Shown here piece after piece: positions 22,049 through 34,500 of a stretch of 64,000 nt of DNA. The notes beneath the pieces are model-generated. The model was not told the DNA's origin and ran no database searches. It saw only the letters and a list, made by a program, of their open reading frames with translations. A program made the translations under genes and the position numbers. Source of the stretch: Mesostigma viride. Taxonomy: Eukaryota; Streptophyta; Mesostigmatophyceae; Mesostigmatales; Mesostigmataceae. The stretch's first letter is position 1; the number at the start of each line of letters is the position of its first letter. The DNA lies in contig RPFO01000246.1 in NCBI GenBank assembly GCA_009746045.1, positions 1,671,192 through 1,735,191 of the forward strand, given 5' to 3'.

Positions 22049-22332
22049 GTGTAGTACTCCTACACACAGATCTCGAGTGATTTATCTAGTACCAAATCCG
22101 AAAGGCTTGCATCACTCCCCGGACAGGAGAAATTTTGCGGATGACTGTAGGTGTAAGTTGGCGATGCCATGGTAACCGGAGACGTCCGTCCTATTGTCAG
22201 CAAAATTTGGTGCGAGAGGTCCCCAGTTCGATTCAGGTCGGATTCATTTGTAGATCGCGTTTTCCGCGTTTTCCGCGGCCCGGCACTGAACGCAAAGGTT
22301 TTCACCTTTGCGGAGTGTCTGATCAGAATATA
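22049..22332. repeat. Direct repeat copy 1, possibly a tRNA-derived SINE
   Basis: A 284-bp sequence repeated almost exactly at 22442-22724. It contains GAGGTCCCCAGTTCGATTCAG, close to a tRNA T-arm with the polymerase III B box (GTTCGATTC). An A box could not be placed with certainty. The TTTTCCGCGTTTTCCGCGG stretch follows. It is not an intact tRNA. Confidence 0.5.
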
Positions 22333-22441
22333 CGCTTGGCTGATTTCGATAGTACCGGCTACGCCCCCTTCGAGAGAAGGTTTCAGCCGTGTTCAGCCCG
22401 TCTCACGGTGCGAGACTGAACAAGTCTCGCGTGCAGACACG

Positions 22442-22724
22442 TGTGTAGTACTCCTACACACAGATCTCGAGTGATTTATCTAGTACCAAATCCGAAAGGC
22501 TTGCATCACTCCCCGGACAGGAGAAATTTTGCGGATGACTGTAGGTGTAAGTTGGCGATGCCATGGTAACCGGAGACGTCCGTCCTATTGTCAGCAAAAT
22601 TTGGTGCGAGAGGTCCCCAGTTCGATTCAGGTCGGATTCATTTGTAGATCGCGTTTTCCGCGTTTTCCGCGGCCCGGCACTGAACGCAAAGGTTTTCACC
22701 TTTGCGGAGTGTCTGATCAGAATA
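22442..22724. repeat. Direct repeat copy 2 of the SINE-like sequence
   Basis: Same content and orientation as 22049-22332, separated by 109 bp that include two short inverted repeats (CTTCGAGAGAAGG; AGTCTCG against CGAGACT). Downstream it runs into a dispersed-motif copy GGAGACAACCAGCGCAG (about 22731). Confidence 0.6.
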
Positions 22725-23376
22725 TATCAAGGAGACAACCAGCGCAGCTGCAGGCCAGAAAACTATGGTTGGGGGCGGCATGATGCAGACGCTATTCGTA
22801 ATTAACTAGCTCGTGCAATTAGTTTTTCTAATGATCGAGATTAGCATAGTCGTGGCATGCCCACGGGTGCGCATGACACGCAAGTACTGATGGTAGATCG
22901 ATCCATGTAGACCTCGGGTAATGGACTCGAGCCTCTATCTCAATTGCGGGTACAATGAAGCTTATTGCTCTGTATATACCCCACTGTCTAGGTCATCTAG
23001 CTAGTCGCTCTTAGCGTTAGCAATCCATAATTTCAACGAGCCAGGCTACACATTTACATCTCCATTCATATCCATTATCCTGAATGACTCGAAAACACGG
23101 ATAAGGTAACGGCAGCCTCGAGCTACGTACCACGGTCCAGATTCTCCAGATTTTTAGTGGCCTAGCTGCGCTGCTTGTCTCATATTTATATTAGCCTCTT
23201 AAGTTAGCCACACTAGAGCTCTTTGCCTATGCAGATCGAGAGGCACTCTCTGCTGAGAAGCCATGCTGTAGCTATGGACTAGCCTGCAGCTAGTAGGGCA
23301 CTTAGCTCCACCAACCAGGGAGACACATCACGTGCCCCCCCCGCAGGACTGCGCCCAGCTCAGCCTGACCGGCACC
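22725..23376. other. Fragments of dispersed LINE-like 3' sequences
   Basis: Contains GGCATGATGCAGACG followed by an A/T-rich stretch and CATGCCC...GCATGACACGCAAGTACT (about 22770-22890), a minus-strand-type hairpin copy GCAGATCGAGAGGCACTCTC (about 23230), and AATCTGGAGAATC-type sequence inverted relative to 14545. No gene. Confidence 0.5.
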
Positions 23377-23599
23377 TCCTTACGTGGGCCGGGCCCCGCA
23401 ATGCTAGACGCTGCAAGGCCCGCACCTTCAAAGAACAGCTAGTAGAGGACATAGGGGGGCCTAGGCCTCTCCGTGATTTGGAAAAAGATGATGGACAAGG
23501 CCAAGTGGGCCCAGGTCATAGAGGACAACGAACCCCCTCCCGTGGAGAAGCGTCCCCGTGTTTGCAAACGCGGGAAGCACGCTAGACAGGACCCCTAGG
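23377..23599 (+). pseudogene. LINE ORF2 carboxy-terminal fragment, frameshifted
   Basis: The plus strand reads RCKARTFKEQLVEDIGG, then after a one-base shift in a G/C run, [20 protein letters not shown] and [14 protein letters not shown]...RQDP with a stop at 23599. The order RT-x3-QL-x-ED then LGLSV...M-x-DK-x-KWA is shared with the minus-strand fragment at about 53130-53250. This is the type of basic, Trp-containing tail found after the reverse transcriptase of non-LTR elements. Confidence 0.45.
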
Positions 23600-23676
23600 G
23601 TAGAGAGCTTAGATATAACTGAGTTGGCTTGATGTTGTAGATAGATTAGACCGGTAGTCCTGTTATTGCGTGTCCC

Positions 23677-24361
23677 CATCCATCCATCCATCCATCCATC
23701 CATCCATCCATCCATCCATATCCATCCATCCGTCCGTCCGTGCGTCCGTCCGTCCGTCCGTCCGTCCGTCCGTCCGTCCGTCCGTCCGTCCGTCCGTCCG
23801 TCCGTCCGTCCGTCCGTCCGTCCGTCCGTCCGTCCGTCCGTCCGTCCGTCCGTCCGTCCGTCCGTCCGTCCGTCCGTCCGTCCGTCCGTCCGTCCGTCCG
23901 CCCGCCGCCCGCCCGCCCGCCCGCCGCCCGCCGCCCGCCGCCCGCCGCCCGCCGCCCGCCGCCCGCCGCCGCCCGCCCGCCCGCCCGCCCGCCGCCCGCC
24001 CGCCGCCCGCCCCCGCCCGCCGCCCGCCCGCGCCGCCCGCCCGCCCTCCCTCCCTCCCTCCTCCTCCCTCCTCCTCCCTCCCTCCTCCCTCCCCCCTCCC
24101 TCCTCCCTCCCTCCCTCCCTCCCTCCCTCCTCCCTCCTCCCTCCCTCCCTCCCTCCCTCCCTCCCTCCCTCCCTCCCTCCCTCCCTCCCTCCCTCCCTCC
24201 CTCCCTCCCTCCTCCCTCCCTCCCTCCCTCCCTCCCTCCCTCCCTCCCTCCCTCCCTCCCCCCCTCCCTCCCTCCCTCCCTCCCTCCCTCCCTCCCTCCC
24301 TCCCTCCCTCCCTCCCTCCCTCCCTCCCTCCCTCCATCCCTCCCTCCCTCCATCCATCCAT
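23677..24361. repeat. Composite all-pyrimidine/GC tetranucleotide array: CATC, CGTC, CGCC, CTCC, CATC blocks
   Basis: Consecutive blocks: (CATC)n to about 23728, (CGTC)n to 23899, (CCGCC/CGCC)n to about 24042, (CTCC)n to about 24340, then (CATC)n again. Each block differs by one substitution at the same position of the tetramer. Long frames with no stops on both strands are artefacts. It abuts ATGCTCCGTGACTCCCCGAC, a LINE-type terminal hairpin. Confidence 0.95.
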
Positions 24362-24369
24362 CGGGGTTA

Positions 24370-24420
24370 ATGCTCCGTGACTCCCCGACGGGAGCACGAG
24401 TTTAATTAATTAATTAATGG
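24370..24420 (+). repeat. LINE-type terminal hairpin and TTAAT tail
   Basis: CTCCGTGACTCCCCGACGGG and AGCACGAG are followed by TTTAATTAATTAATTAATGG. Same terminus as at about 21690-21785. Confidence 0.6.
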
Positions 24421-24699
24421 ACTAGCCATGCATGATATGTGGACTAGCCATCTTCCACCGGCCCCATGCATCTCAGGCCTTTTGGCATGATATGTACACC
24501 ATGCATGACCTGGTGCAGGTGCACCCATGCAGAGCAGGTGACCATTTATACACCCACCACGTACCTGCAGGTTGCTGAACAAATATGCTTTTTTTTCAAT
24601 ATAATCATACGACCATTCTCAGGGATATGTGTTACGTATCCTCCTTGGGCATGGATGTAAGTAATATTGATATTGCTCTGCATGTATAATGCCCGCGGC

Positions 24700-24960
24700 C
24701 CTTAGGTAGAATGCATGCAGGGTAGAAGTCCTCAGGTGGAGGTTATTGGGCGCCCCTGAGGATAGTTGCTACACTACCGCCTCGTCTGCCCTTACAGTAT
24801 CTAGAGGACAGCTCAGATGAGGATTATATCCCCCTCTAGTGACTAAATGGTTGGGGCATGATGCAGACGATATTTGTAACTTTCGCGTAATTATTTTTCT
24901 AATGAGATTCGCATAGTACTCTCACGATTCCTTATATTAAGTGAGACAACATGGTGATTC
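24700..24960 (+). mobile_element. LINE ORF2 carboxy-terminal fragment with 3' UTR
   Basis: GRSPQVEVIG, then SCYTTASSALTV and LEDSSDEDYIPL with a stop near 24839 can be followed across small frame shifts; they correspond to the peptide at 52942-53060. The UTR GGTTGGGGCATGATGCAGAC, then TTTTTCTAATGAGATTCGCA follows, as in other copies. The (CTTA)n tail is lost. Confidence 0.55.
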
Positions 24961-25586
24961 CTCATATGTACGATCGAATATGCTGGAGGGAGAGTGCGAC
25001 TACAGTAGCACTTGGGTACATGCTTGCAAATGAGCTGGACACTCCTGGCCGGCCGGCTGCTAGGAACACACGCACTGATAAAGCGATGCGTTTTCCGATG
25101 GATAGCGTGTCTTGGATAGTCCACAATCTCACGGACGACCTAATGGTGGTCCTTCATGCAACTGTACCAGGCGGGTCCCGTGGTACACATCATGGGCTGA
25201 TCATCCGCCAGTAACAGTCCTCTACGAAGGGTCCTTAATGGTATACCTGCAGCAATCAAGCTAGCTAGCGCCCATCCACGGGTGCTGTAGAATGGAGCGA
25301 CTGAGTAGTGGCACGTGAGTAGATGCACATGGGTCACCTGCATATATGGCCCGCACACTTAGTATGGGCACAGGGCTAGGTCAACCTGATTGTAATGCTC
25401 GAAGTCAGTGGGCAACAGCCTTCTACATCGCCGTTGCGGCGCCGGGGTGATGTCCTTATAAACACGAGAAAAAAGAATGAAGCCAGCGCTCAATCAACAT
25501 TTGAACCAAGTAGACATGGTGATCAATAAAAAAACATACATCGACGCAGATTGAGGCTGCCACATGTGCATGGACTGCTCATACCT
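24961..25586. other. Downstream flank of the D2HGDH gene
   Basis: No gene recognised. Presumably includes the D2HGDH 3' UTR, whose stop codon is at 25587-25589 on the minus strand. Confidence 0.4.
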
Positions 25587-28500
25587 CTAAGCTACTACCT
25601 CATCCGGCAGAACCTTGTATGGGTTCAGAATGCCATTTGGGTCAAACAACTTCTTTAAGCTCTTCATGGCACGCACCTGCATCATTACCACACGATTCCG
25701 GGCATGGGACCAACGATAACAAGTATCCACTAGTATAAGTGTCGTGCATGGAAGTGATGAAACCGCGTCAGCATGGATCGATGCCTTTAGCAATGATGAA
25801 GTTCCACACACATGCACATTTCATGGCTGTGTGCGAATACCCCACGGGTTCGCATGTTGAATAAATGGCTGTATGCACCTGGTAGGACATCCAAACTTTG
25901 GTGCGATTTGCAAACACTGTAGTACACACATCTAGTTCAAGTGAACAGACCAAATGGAATCGGCTTGAGCACGTGATGGGGCACACACGAATACCGAAAC
26001 AAGCAAACATCCACCATCAACTTCCAACTGTGCTGTGTTTTCGCAAGTACACTAACAGGCATTTCAATCATGCCAAAATCCCTCGCAGTCCAACATCCCC
26101 CTGCTCAACATGCACCCACCAGATAGCGAGCGTTCGCAAGAATCCCCGGCCTTGTCGGAAAGTCCACGATCTCTTCAACTGCCTGTGTAAAACCCAATGA
26201 GGGCCCCATTAGAGGAGTACAGCTTCAAACACACGGCGCGGAACACGCATGGATGCACCCACCACATCCGGTGGCTTGGAGTAGTGGATCTTGTTCGCCT
26301 TCATCAGCCCCAGGCCGTGCTCCGCGCTCACGCTCCCTTTCTGGGACCGCGTCCACTCGTACACAAAAGGCTCGATGCGCGCCAGCAACTGCGGGCCGAT
26401 GGACGACACAACATGTCACAGTATGACCCATCATGGTCCCCAACATGCCGTTCAACAAGGTCAGATTGTGGCTCATTTAAGTTATAATAAAAGTCAACGA
26501 GCGTCACAATAAGGGTGACATGGTCAAAGGGCAACACGGTACCGCGGTGACAGGAAAAAAAACGCGTACAGTGTCAACACAGAATGGGATGCGGTCGTGT
26601 CAAACAAGGCAGGGCGCAGGGTACCCAAGCGGGTAGGTGACGACCAAGGTTGTTGGGTGGTGCATGCAGGGCATAAGCAGGTACAACAAATGGGTGGGCG
26701 CATGGTTGGTTGGTTGGCTGGCTGGCTGGCTGGCTGGCTGGATGTGAAAAGTTGGTTGACTGGTTGGGCAGTCATTCGTTTGATAACTCAGAGGCTATTG
26801 CGCTATGCCTAAAGGATTGCCCACAACACGCATAACACAGGCGCCCGGTTCTGCTGATGAGACTAACATCAAGCGTATCCATTCACTAGAATAACATGGG
26901 TGTCCGGTGCCACTAGAAGTTGAACTACCAGAGAGTGGGGCAGAGGAAACGATCATCCACCGCTTGCTCTCATGTCATCCCTTGCTTCTCATATAGCCCG
27001 ATCCTTCCTCTGCTTCATCCTCCCAGGCTCATCATGTACACATGGCGAGGCAAGAAAGGGCGACATATTTCCCACCAGAGGCTGGTCAGTCCCACGTAAT
27101 GGCCCCGAGCCCAATTGCAAGCCCGCGACAAATGCCAAGGCTAACTCCGAGCCAAACAGCATCATAGGATCTGGGTCCATAACACAGAGAGCATTCACTT
27201 GGTTCATACGACAAAGCTGTCAGTGCAATTCCTGGCCATAATGACCTTGCTCAGCCATGCTTGCATCAGAAATCTATGAAAGAAAATACTGATACCATAG
27301 GCTAAGCCACATTCAGCGCTAGCTCAATGCTAATCTCCTTGGCCGAACATGGGTGGCCTGGCAATGAGGGCTGACAAACCCGATGCACCGCTGCCTCCAT
27401 GGGCAAAAAATAGAAGAACTCTCTGACACCATATTAGTACCAGTACGAGGCGGCAACTATCATCCTATCATCCTGTCATCCTGTCATCCTCTCATCCTGT
27501 CATCCTGTCATCTTGTCATCCTATCATCCTGTCATCCTGTCATCCTGTCATCCTGTCATCCTGTCATCCTGTCATCCTGTCATCCTGTCATCCTGTCATC
27601 CTGTCATCCTGTCATCCTGTCATCCTGTCATCCTGTCATCCTGTCATCCTGTCATCCTGTCATCCTGTCATCCTGTCATCCTGTCATCCTGTCATCCTGT
27701 CATCCTGTCATCCTGTCATCCTGTCATCCTGTCATCCTGTCATCCTGTCATCCTGTCATCCTGTCATCCTGTCATCCTGTCATCCTATCATCCTATCATC
27801 CTATCATCCTATCATCCTGTCATCCTGTCATCCTGCCATCCTGCCATCCTGCCATCCTGCCATCCTGCCATCCTGCCATCCTGCCATCCTGCCATCCTGC
27901 CATCCTGCCATCCTGCCATCCTGCCATCCTGCCATCCTGCCATCCTGCCATCCTGCCATCCTGCCATCCTGCCATCCTGCCATCCTATCATCCTATCATC
28001 CTATCATCCTATCATCCTATCATCCTATCATCCTATCATCCTATCATCCTATCATCCTATCATCCTATCATCCTATCATCCTATCATCCTATCATCCTAT
28101 CATCCTATCATCCTATCATCCTATCATCCTATCATCCTATCATCCTATCATCCTATCATCCTATCATCCTATCATCCTATCATCCTATCATCCTATCATC
28201 CTATCATCCTATCATCCTATCATCCTATCATCCTATCATCCTATCATCCTATCATCCTATCATCCTATCATCCTATCATCCTATCATCCTATCATCCTAT
28301 CATCCTATCATCCTATCATCCTATCATCCTATCATCCTATCATCCTATCATCCTATCATCCTATCATCCTATCATCCTATCATCCTATCATCCTATCATC
28401 CTATCATCCTATCATCCTATCATCCTATCATCCTATCATCCTATCATCCTATCATCCTATCATCCTATCATCCTATCATCCTATCATCCTATCATCCTAT

Positions 28501-31500
28501 CATCCTATCATCCTATCATCCTATCATCCTATCATCCTATCATCCTATCATCCTATCATCCTATCATCCTATCATCCTATCATCCTATCATCCTATCATC
28601 CTATCATCCTATCATCCTATCATCCTATCATCCTATCATCCTATCATCCTATCATCCTATCATCCTATCATCCTATCATCCTATCATCCTATCATCCTAT
28701 CATCCTATCATCCTATCATCCTATCATCCTATCATCCTATCATCCTATCATCCTATCATCCTATCATCCTATCATCCTATCATCCTATCATCCTATCATC
28801 CTATCATCCTATCATCCTATCATCCTATCATCCTATCATCCTATCATCCTATCATCCTATCATCCTATCATCCTATCATCCTATCATCCTATCATCCTAT
28901 CATCCTATCATCCTATCATCCTATCATCCTATCATCCTATCATCCTATCATCCTATCATCCTATCATCCTATCATCCTATCATCCTATCATCCTATCATC
29001 CTATCATCCTATCATCCTATCATCCTATCATCCTATCATCCTATCATCCTATCATCCTATCATCCTATCATCCTATCATCCTATCATCCTATCATCCTAT
29101 CATCCTATCATCCTATCATCCTATCATCCTATCATCCTATCATCCTATCATCCTATCATCCTATCATCCTATCATCCTATCATCCTATCATCCTATCATC
29201 CTATCATCCTATCATCCTATCATCCTATCATCCTATCATCCTATCATCCTATCATCCTATCATCCTATCATCCTATCATCCTATCATCCTATCATCCTAT
29301 CATCCTATCATCCTATCATCCTATCATCCTATCATCCTATCATCCTATCATCCTATCATCCTATCATCCTATCATCCTATCATCCTATCATCCTATCATC
29401 CTATCATCCTATCATCCTATCATCCTATCATCCTATCATCCTATCATCCTATCATCCTATCATCCTATCATCCTATCATCCTATCATCCTATCATCCTAT
29501 CATCCTATCATCCTATCATCCTATCATCCTATCATCCTATCATCCTATCATCCTATCATCCTATCATCCTATCATCCTATCATCCTATCATCCTATCATC
29601 CTATCATCCTATCATCCTATCATCCTATCATCCTATCATCCTATCATCCTATCATCCTATCATCCTATCATCCTATCATCCTATCATCCTATCATCCTAT
29701 CATCCTATCATCCTATCATCCTATCATCCTATCATCCTATCATCCTATCATCCTATCATCCTATCATCCTATCATCCTATCATCCTATCATCCTATCATC
29801 CTATCATCCTATCATCCTATCATCCTATCATCCTATCATCCTATCATCCTATCATCCTATCATCCTATCATCCTATCATCCTATCATCCTATCATCCTAT
29901 CATCCTATCATCCTATCATCCTATCATCCTATCATCCTATCATCCTATCATCCTATCATCCTATCATCCTATCATCCTATCATCCTATCATCCTATCATC
30001 CTATCATCCTATCATCCTATCATCCTATCATCCTATCATCCTATCATCCTATCATCCTATCATCCTATCATCCTATCATCCTATCATCCTATCATCCTAT
30101 CATCCTATCATCCTATCATCCTATCATCCTATCATCCTATCATCCTATCATCCTATCATCCTATCATCCTATCATCCTATCATCCTATCATCCTATCATC
30201 CTATCATCCTATCATCCTATCATCCTATCATCCTATCATCCTATCATCCTATCATCCTATCATCCTATCATCCTATCATCCTATCATCCTATCATCCTAT
30301 CATCCTATCATCCTATCATCCTATCATCCTATCATCCTATCATCCTATCATCCTATCATCCTATCATCCTATCATCCTATCATCCTATCATCCTATCATC
30401 CTATCATCCTATCATCCTATCATCCTATCATCCTATCATCCTATCATCCTATCATCCTATCATCCTATCATCCTATCATCCTATCATCCTATCATCCTAT
30501 CATCCTATCATCCTATCATCCTATCATCCTATCATCCTATCATCCTATCATCCTATCATCCTATCATCCTATCATCCTATCATCCTATCATCCTATCATC
30601 CTATCATCCTATCATCCTATCATCCTATCATCCTATCATCCTATCATCCTATCATCCTATCATCCTATCATCCTATCATCCTATCATCCTATCATCCTAT
30701 CATCCTATCATCCTATCATCCTATCATCCTATCATCCTATCATCCTATCATCCTATCATCCTATCATCCTATCATCCTATCATCCTATCATCCTATCATC
30801 CTATCATCCTATCATCCTATCATCCTATCATCCTATCATCCTATCATCCTATCATCCTATCATCCTATCATCCTATCATCCTATCATCCTATCATCCTAT
30901 CATCCTATCATCCTATCATCCTATCATCCTATCATCCTATCATCCTATCATCCTATCATCCTATCATCCTATCATCCTATCATCCTATCATCCTATCATC
31001 CTATCATCCTATCATCCTATCATCCTATCATCCTATCATCCTATCATCCTATCATCCTATCATCCTATCATCCTATCATCCTATCATCCTATCATCCTAT
31101 CATCCTATCATCCTATCATCCTATCATCCTATCATCCTATCATCCTATCATCCTATCATCCTATCATCCTATCATCCTATCATCCTATCATCCTATCATC
31201 CTATCATCCTATCATCCTATCATCCTATCATCCTATCATCCTATCATCCTATCATCCTATCATCCTATCATCCTATCATCCTATCATCCTATCATCCTAT
31301 CATCCTATCATCCTATCATCCTATCATCCTATCATCCTATCATCCTATCATCCTATCATCCTATCATCCTATCATCCTATCATCCTATCATCCTATCATC
31401 CTATCATCCTATCATCCTATCATCCTATCATCCTATCATCCTATCATCCTATCATCCTATCATCCTATCATCCTATCATCCTATCATCCTATCATCCTAT

Positions 31501-34500
31501 CATCCTATCATCCTATCATCCTATCATCCTATCATCCTATCATCCTATCATCCTATCATCCTATCATCCTATCTATCCAAGAGGCATGAAACCAATGAGG
31601 CCATTGCAAAAACGCCCAACGCAGTGAGCAAGTGGGCACAGCGTATGCAGGCTTGCCTGCTGGTCGTAGGCAGGTGCGGATATATTTAGATGCAGGTTGC
31701 CATCCCCCAGGTGCCCGTAGCCAACCACGTTCGCAGAACCAGCTGCACACCACCAGCACAAGTGTGGTATACAAAGGGCCAGGAAGCAGGGGGGAATGAG
31801 GAGAAGGGGGCGTTCACATGAAATCATAGCCCACATTCAATCCTGCACCCTTGCACAGTCACATATCTGGTAGTGGTGCAACTGGGTTGGTAGACGGACA
31901 CTCTTAACATGCATCACTAATGAGATGTCCTCTCACTGTGGCAGTAGCCACTTTCTTGGCCCTGCAGGCAGATGCGTCCTGCCTGCTGACCAGGGAGCAC
32001 TTGCACCTGCTTACTTTTAGTCATCCCTGCCTCAGCCTCTCGCTTCCCCTCGGTCTACGATCTTCTGCTCCTTCCTCTACCCTTCCAAGCCTTCTCACCC
32101 AGCCTTATGCACCACTGTGCACCCTTTGTCCTTACCCAGCATTGCGCTAAACGCCTTCACACGACCTTACACTTCCTCAGCCTTGCCCTCAACCCCTTCA
32201 CAAAGCCTTACACCTACCCAGCCCCGCCCTTATCCCCTTTACCTGTGCTCACCCAGCCCCATGCACCGCCCTTCGTTCTTAATCCTTACCCAGCCGTGCC
32301 CTCATCTCCTCCACCAGGTCGTACAGGTGGCCCACAGGGAGCGAGAGGTCGTACTTGTATACCACGCCGGCTTTCTGCAGCGCCTCGGCGATGCTCTGTG
32401 GCGGGATGGCGGCGGCACAAGAAGCAAAAGAATTTAAAACCTCCCCAGAGCCCCGTGCCCCCCCCCCCGATTTCCCATCGACCTTAACATCATTTCCATG
32501 TCAGCAGTTACACATGAGGATGGAAAAGATGCAGGCAGCAGCATCCTTTACAATGCAATCCTGAGGCAGGGTTATTTTTACAACGTGCTACGGCTTTGCA
32601 GCGCAACCTCATTTTGGAGAAGAGGCTGGCCTCCGATAGCGACAGGAATGGCTTGCGATAATGTTGTGGCGGACGACAGCAAGGAGCTGTGGTGCTGGGG
32701 ATGGGGGTGATGCCGCATGAGCAAACACGGCGTTAATTCTGACCCGACAGTAAACCCTTGAGGTCATTTCCAAACTCTTCGGATTCCGCACATCGTAACC
32801 ACTGAGATTTCAGTGCCTTGAATTTTAGTGCCTCGTGTGAGGCCTTGCAGTGGCAGAACTTTGGCACATCGTTTGTCTCCCGCCCCTTCCGCACAAGCGC
32901 TTCAGCCATCCCATCATGGATAATGCCAAGATGTTTTCTAAATGTGCCGCCCTTGGCAATGGCCTGGAGCGATGCACTGAGGCTAACAAAAGGTATGCTG
33001 GCGGGCACCCATCAGAAATAGTTGCATGATAGGTCCCTGGTGGATGCCGCCACCTCTGACACAAAGCACAGCCTGCTGACAGCTTACGGACCCTTGCATG
33101 AACGGTAAAACAGTACTACTAGCAGCAAAGGGTAACAGAAAACAGTAGCAGTAACAGTAATAGTAACCATGGCTGTGGCTACAGAGCAGTTTCACGGACG
33201 ACAGCAAACGCCCAGCATGCATTACAAAACATACATTTTGCCCGTGCAAGACAAGCAAACTTGCTTTAACCTAGCAAACGGGCTGAGAAACCCATTCCGA
33301 GCAGCTAGCCGAGAACGCTCTCATCTCCTTGTTTGATCGCAATGTGCCTTTGTATACTTCACAAAACAAGAGCCGCTTGATCTACCTGGTATGCTCAGTT
33401 GTGTATAATTTCTTTGTGCCACCCACCTCCCTCAGCCGCCATATCTCCTGCATGTGCTGCCCACTGGCTGCGATCGTGCCGTCAACCACCGTCTCTTCTT
33501 CTAGCATCTTCTCGAGGAACAGATCAAGCTTCTCCCTGGTATATGTGTGTGTGTGTGTGTGGGCGCGTGGTGGTTGGTTGATTGGTTGGGTAACATACAC
33601 AAGCACACCGGGTTGTCACCTGCAGAATCAACTCAGGTTCCAATGTGTCAGGCCATGCAGTTGCGCAGCAAGTCATCATCCGAACTTTGTTGTCGGAACT
33701 AGATGTTCTTCCCGAGGCGAGGGGGCACACGCCACATCCAGCACCGGGCAGAACAGCTTTCCACTCATGTCTCAAACGACATTAGCAGTTGGCAAACTAC
33801 ATTCAGGCCCCACGGTGTGCCTCTTGTAGGGAAACGCTTTTACACAATGACAAGGTGCTAAGGGTACGCTGTGGTGCTCGAATGCAGTTTGCCGGCCGAC
33901 CATAGCGCCCTATCATGAGCATACAAGCTACCCCCTGTTGGCAATGACGGCCTTGCAGTAAAACACACAGGACGTGTGGCCAGTGTTGATACATGGTGAC
34001 CTACTTGTCTTGCGCGTCGTTGCTGCCTTGGGTCTCGATCAGCACATAAAAGGGTTGAGGCGCGTCGGGCAGAGGGTCGCGCATGCCCAGCTGTTTCACC
34101 ACCTGCGGCACGTGGGTTGCACGCAGTGGAGGTGATGGCAATTAGACGCGCGAATAGGGAAACATTTGAAACAGCTCGCGCCAGCCAACCGTGGAGTACG
34201 AGTGGGAGCATGGGCAGAAGATGTGCTGAGGTATGTTTGGTGGCAATTTTTCTTCTGGTGGCCCGGCATCGGTCAAAGGTGCGGTGTAGCGATGGGCTGG
34301 TAACAATGCAATATGATACAATCCTACAGCAGTACATAATACAATACTACAGCAGTACATAATACAACACTACAGCAGTACATAATACAATACTACAGCA
34401 GTAAATAATTTAGTATATGATACGATACAGCCAACCCCAACCTTGCTGCCTTGGGCGCACTCAGAACCGTCATATCTCAATCACACTAGTGTCCGCCGTG

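Noticed and set aside
22200..22250. Intact tRNA gene
   Set aside because: Only the T-arm/B-box-like part is convincing; acceptor and anticodon stems cannot be closed.
15205..23000. Tandem arrays considered as CRISPR arrays (also the minisatellites elsewhere)
   Set aside because: Units are directly abutting with no unique spacers, and the genome is eukaryotic.
23461..24405. Long [11 protein letters not shown] and [10 protein letters not shown] frames on both strands
   Set aside because: Translations of the tetranucleotide array; no start context and open in several frames at once.
27383..31627. Open frames of about 1,400 and 1,358 codons of HPIILSSY repeats
   Set aside because: They are a by-product of an 8-bp repeat without stops on the plus strand, and they lie within an intron of a well-supported gene on the other strand.
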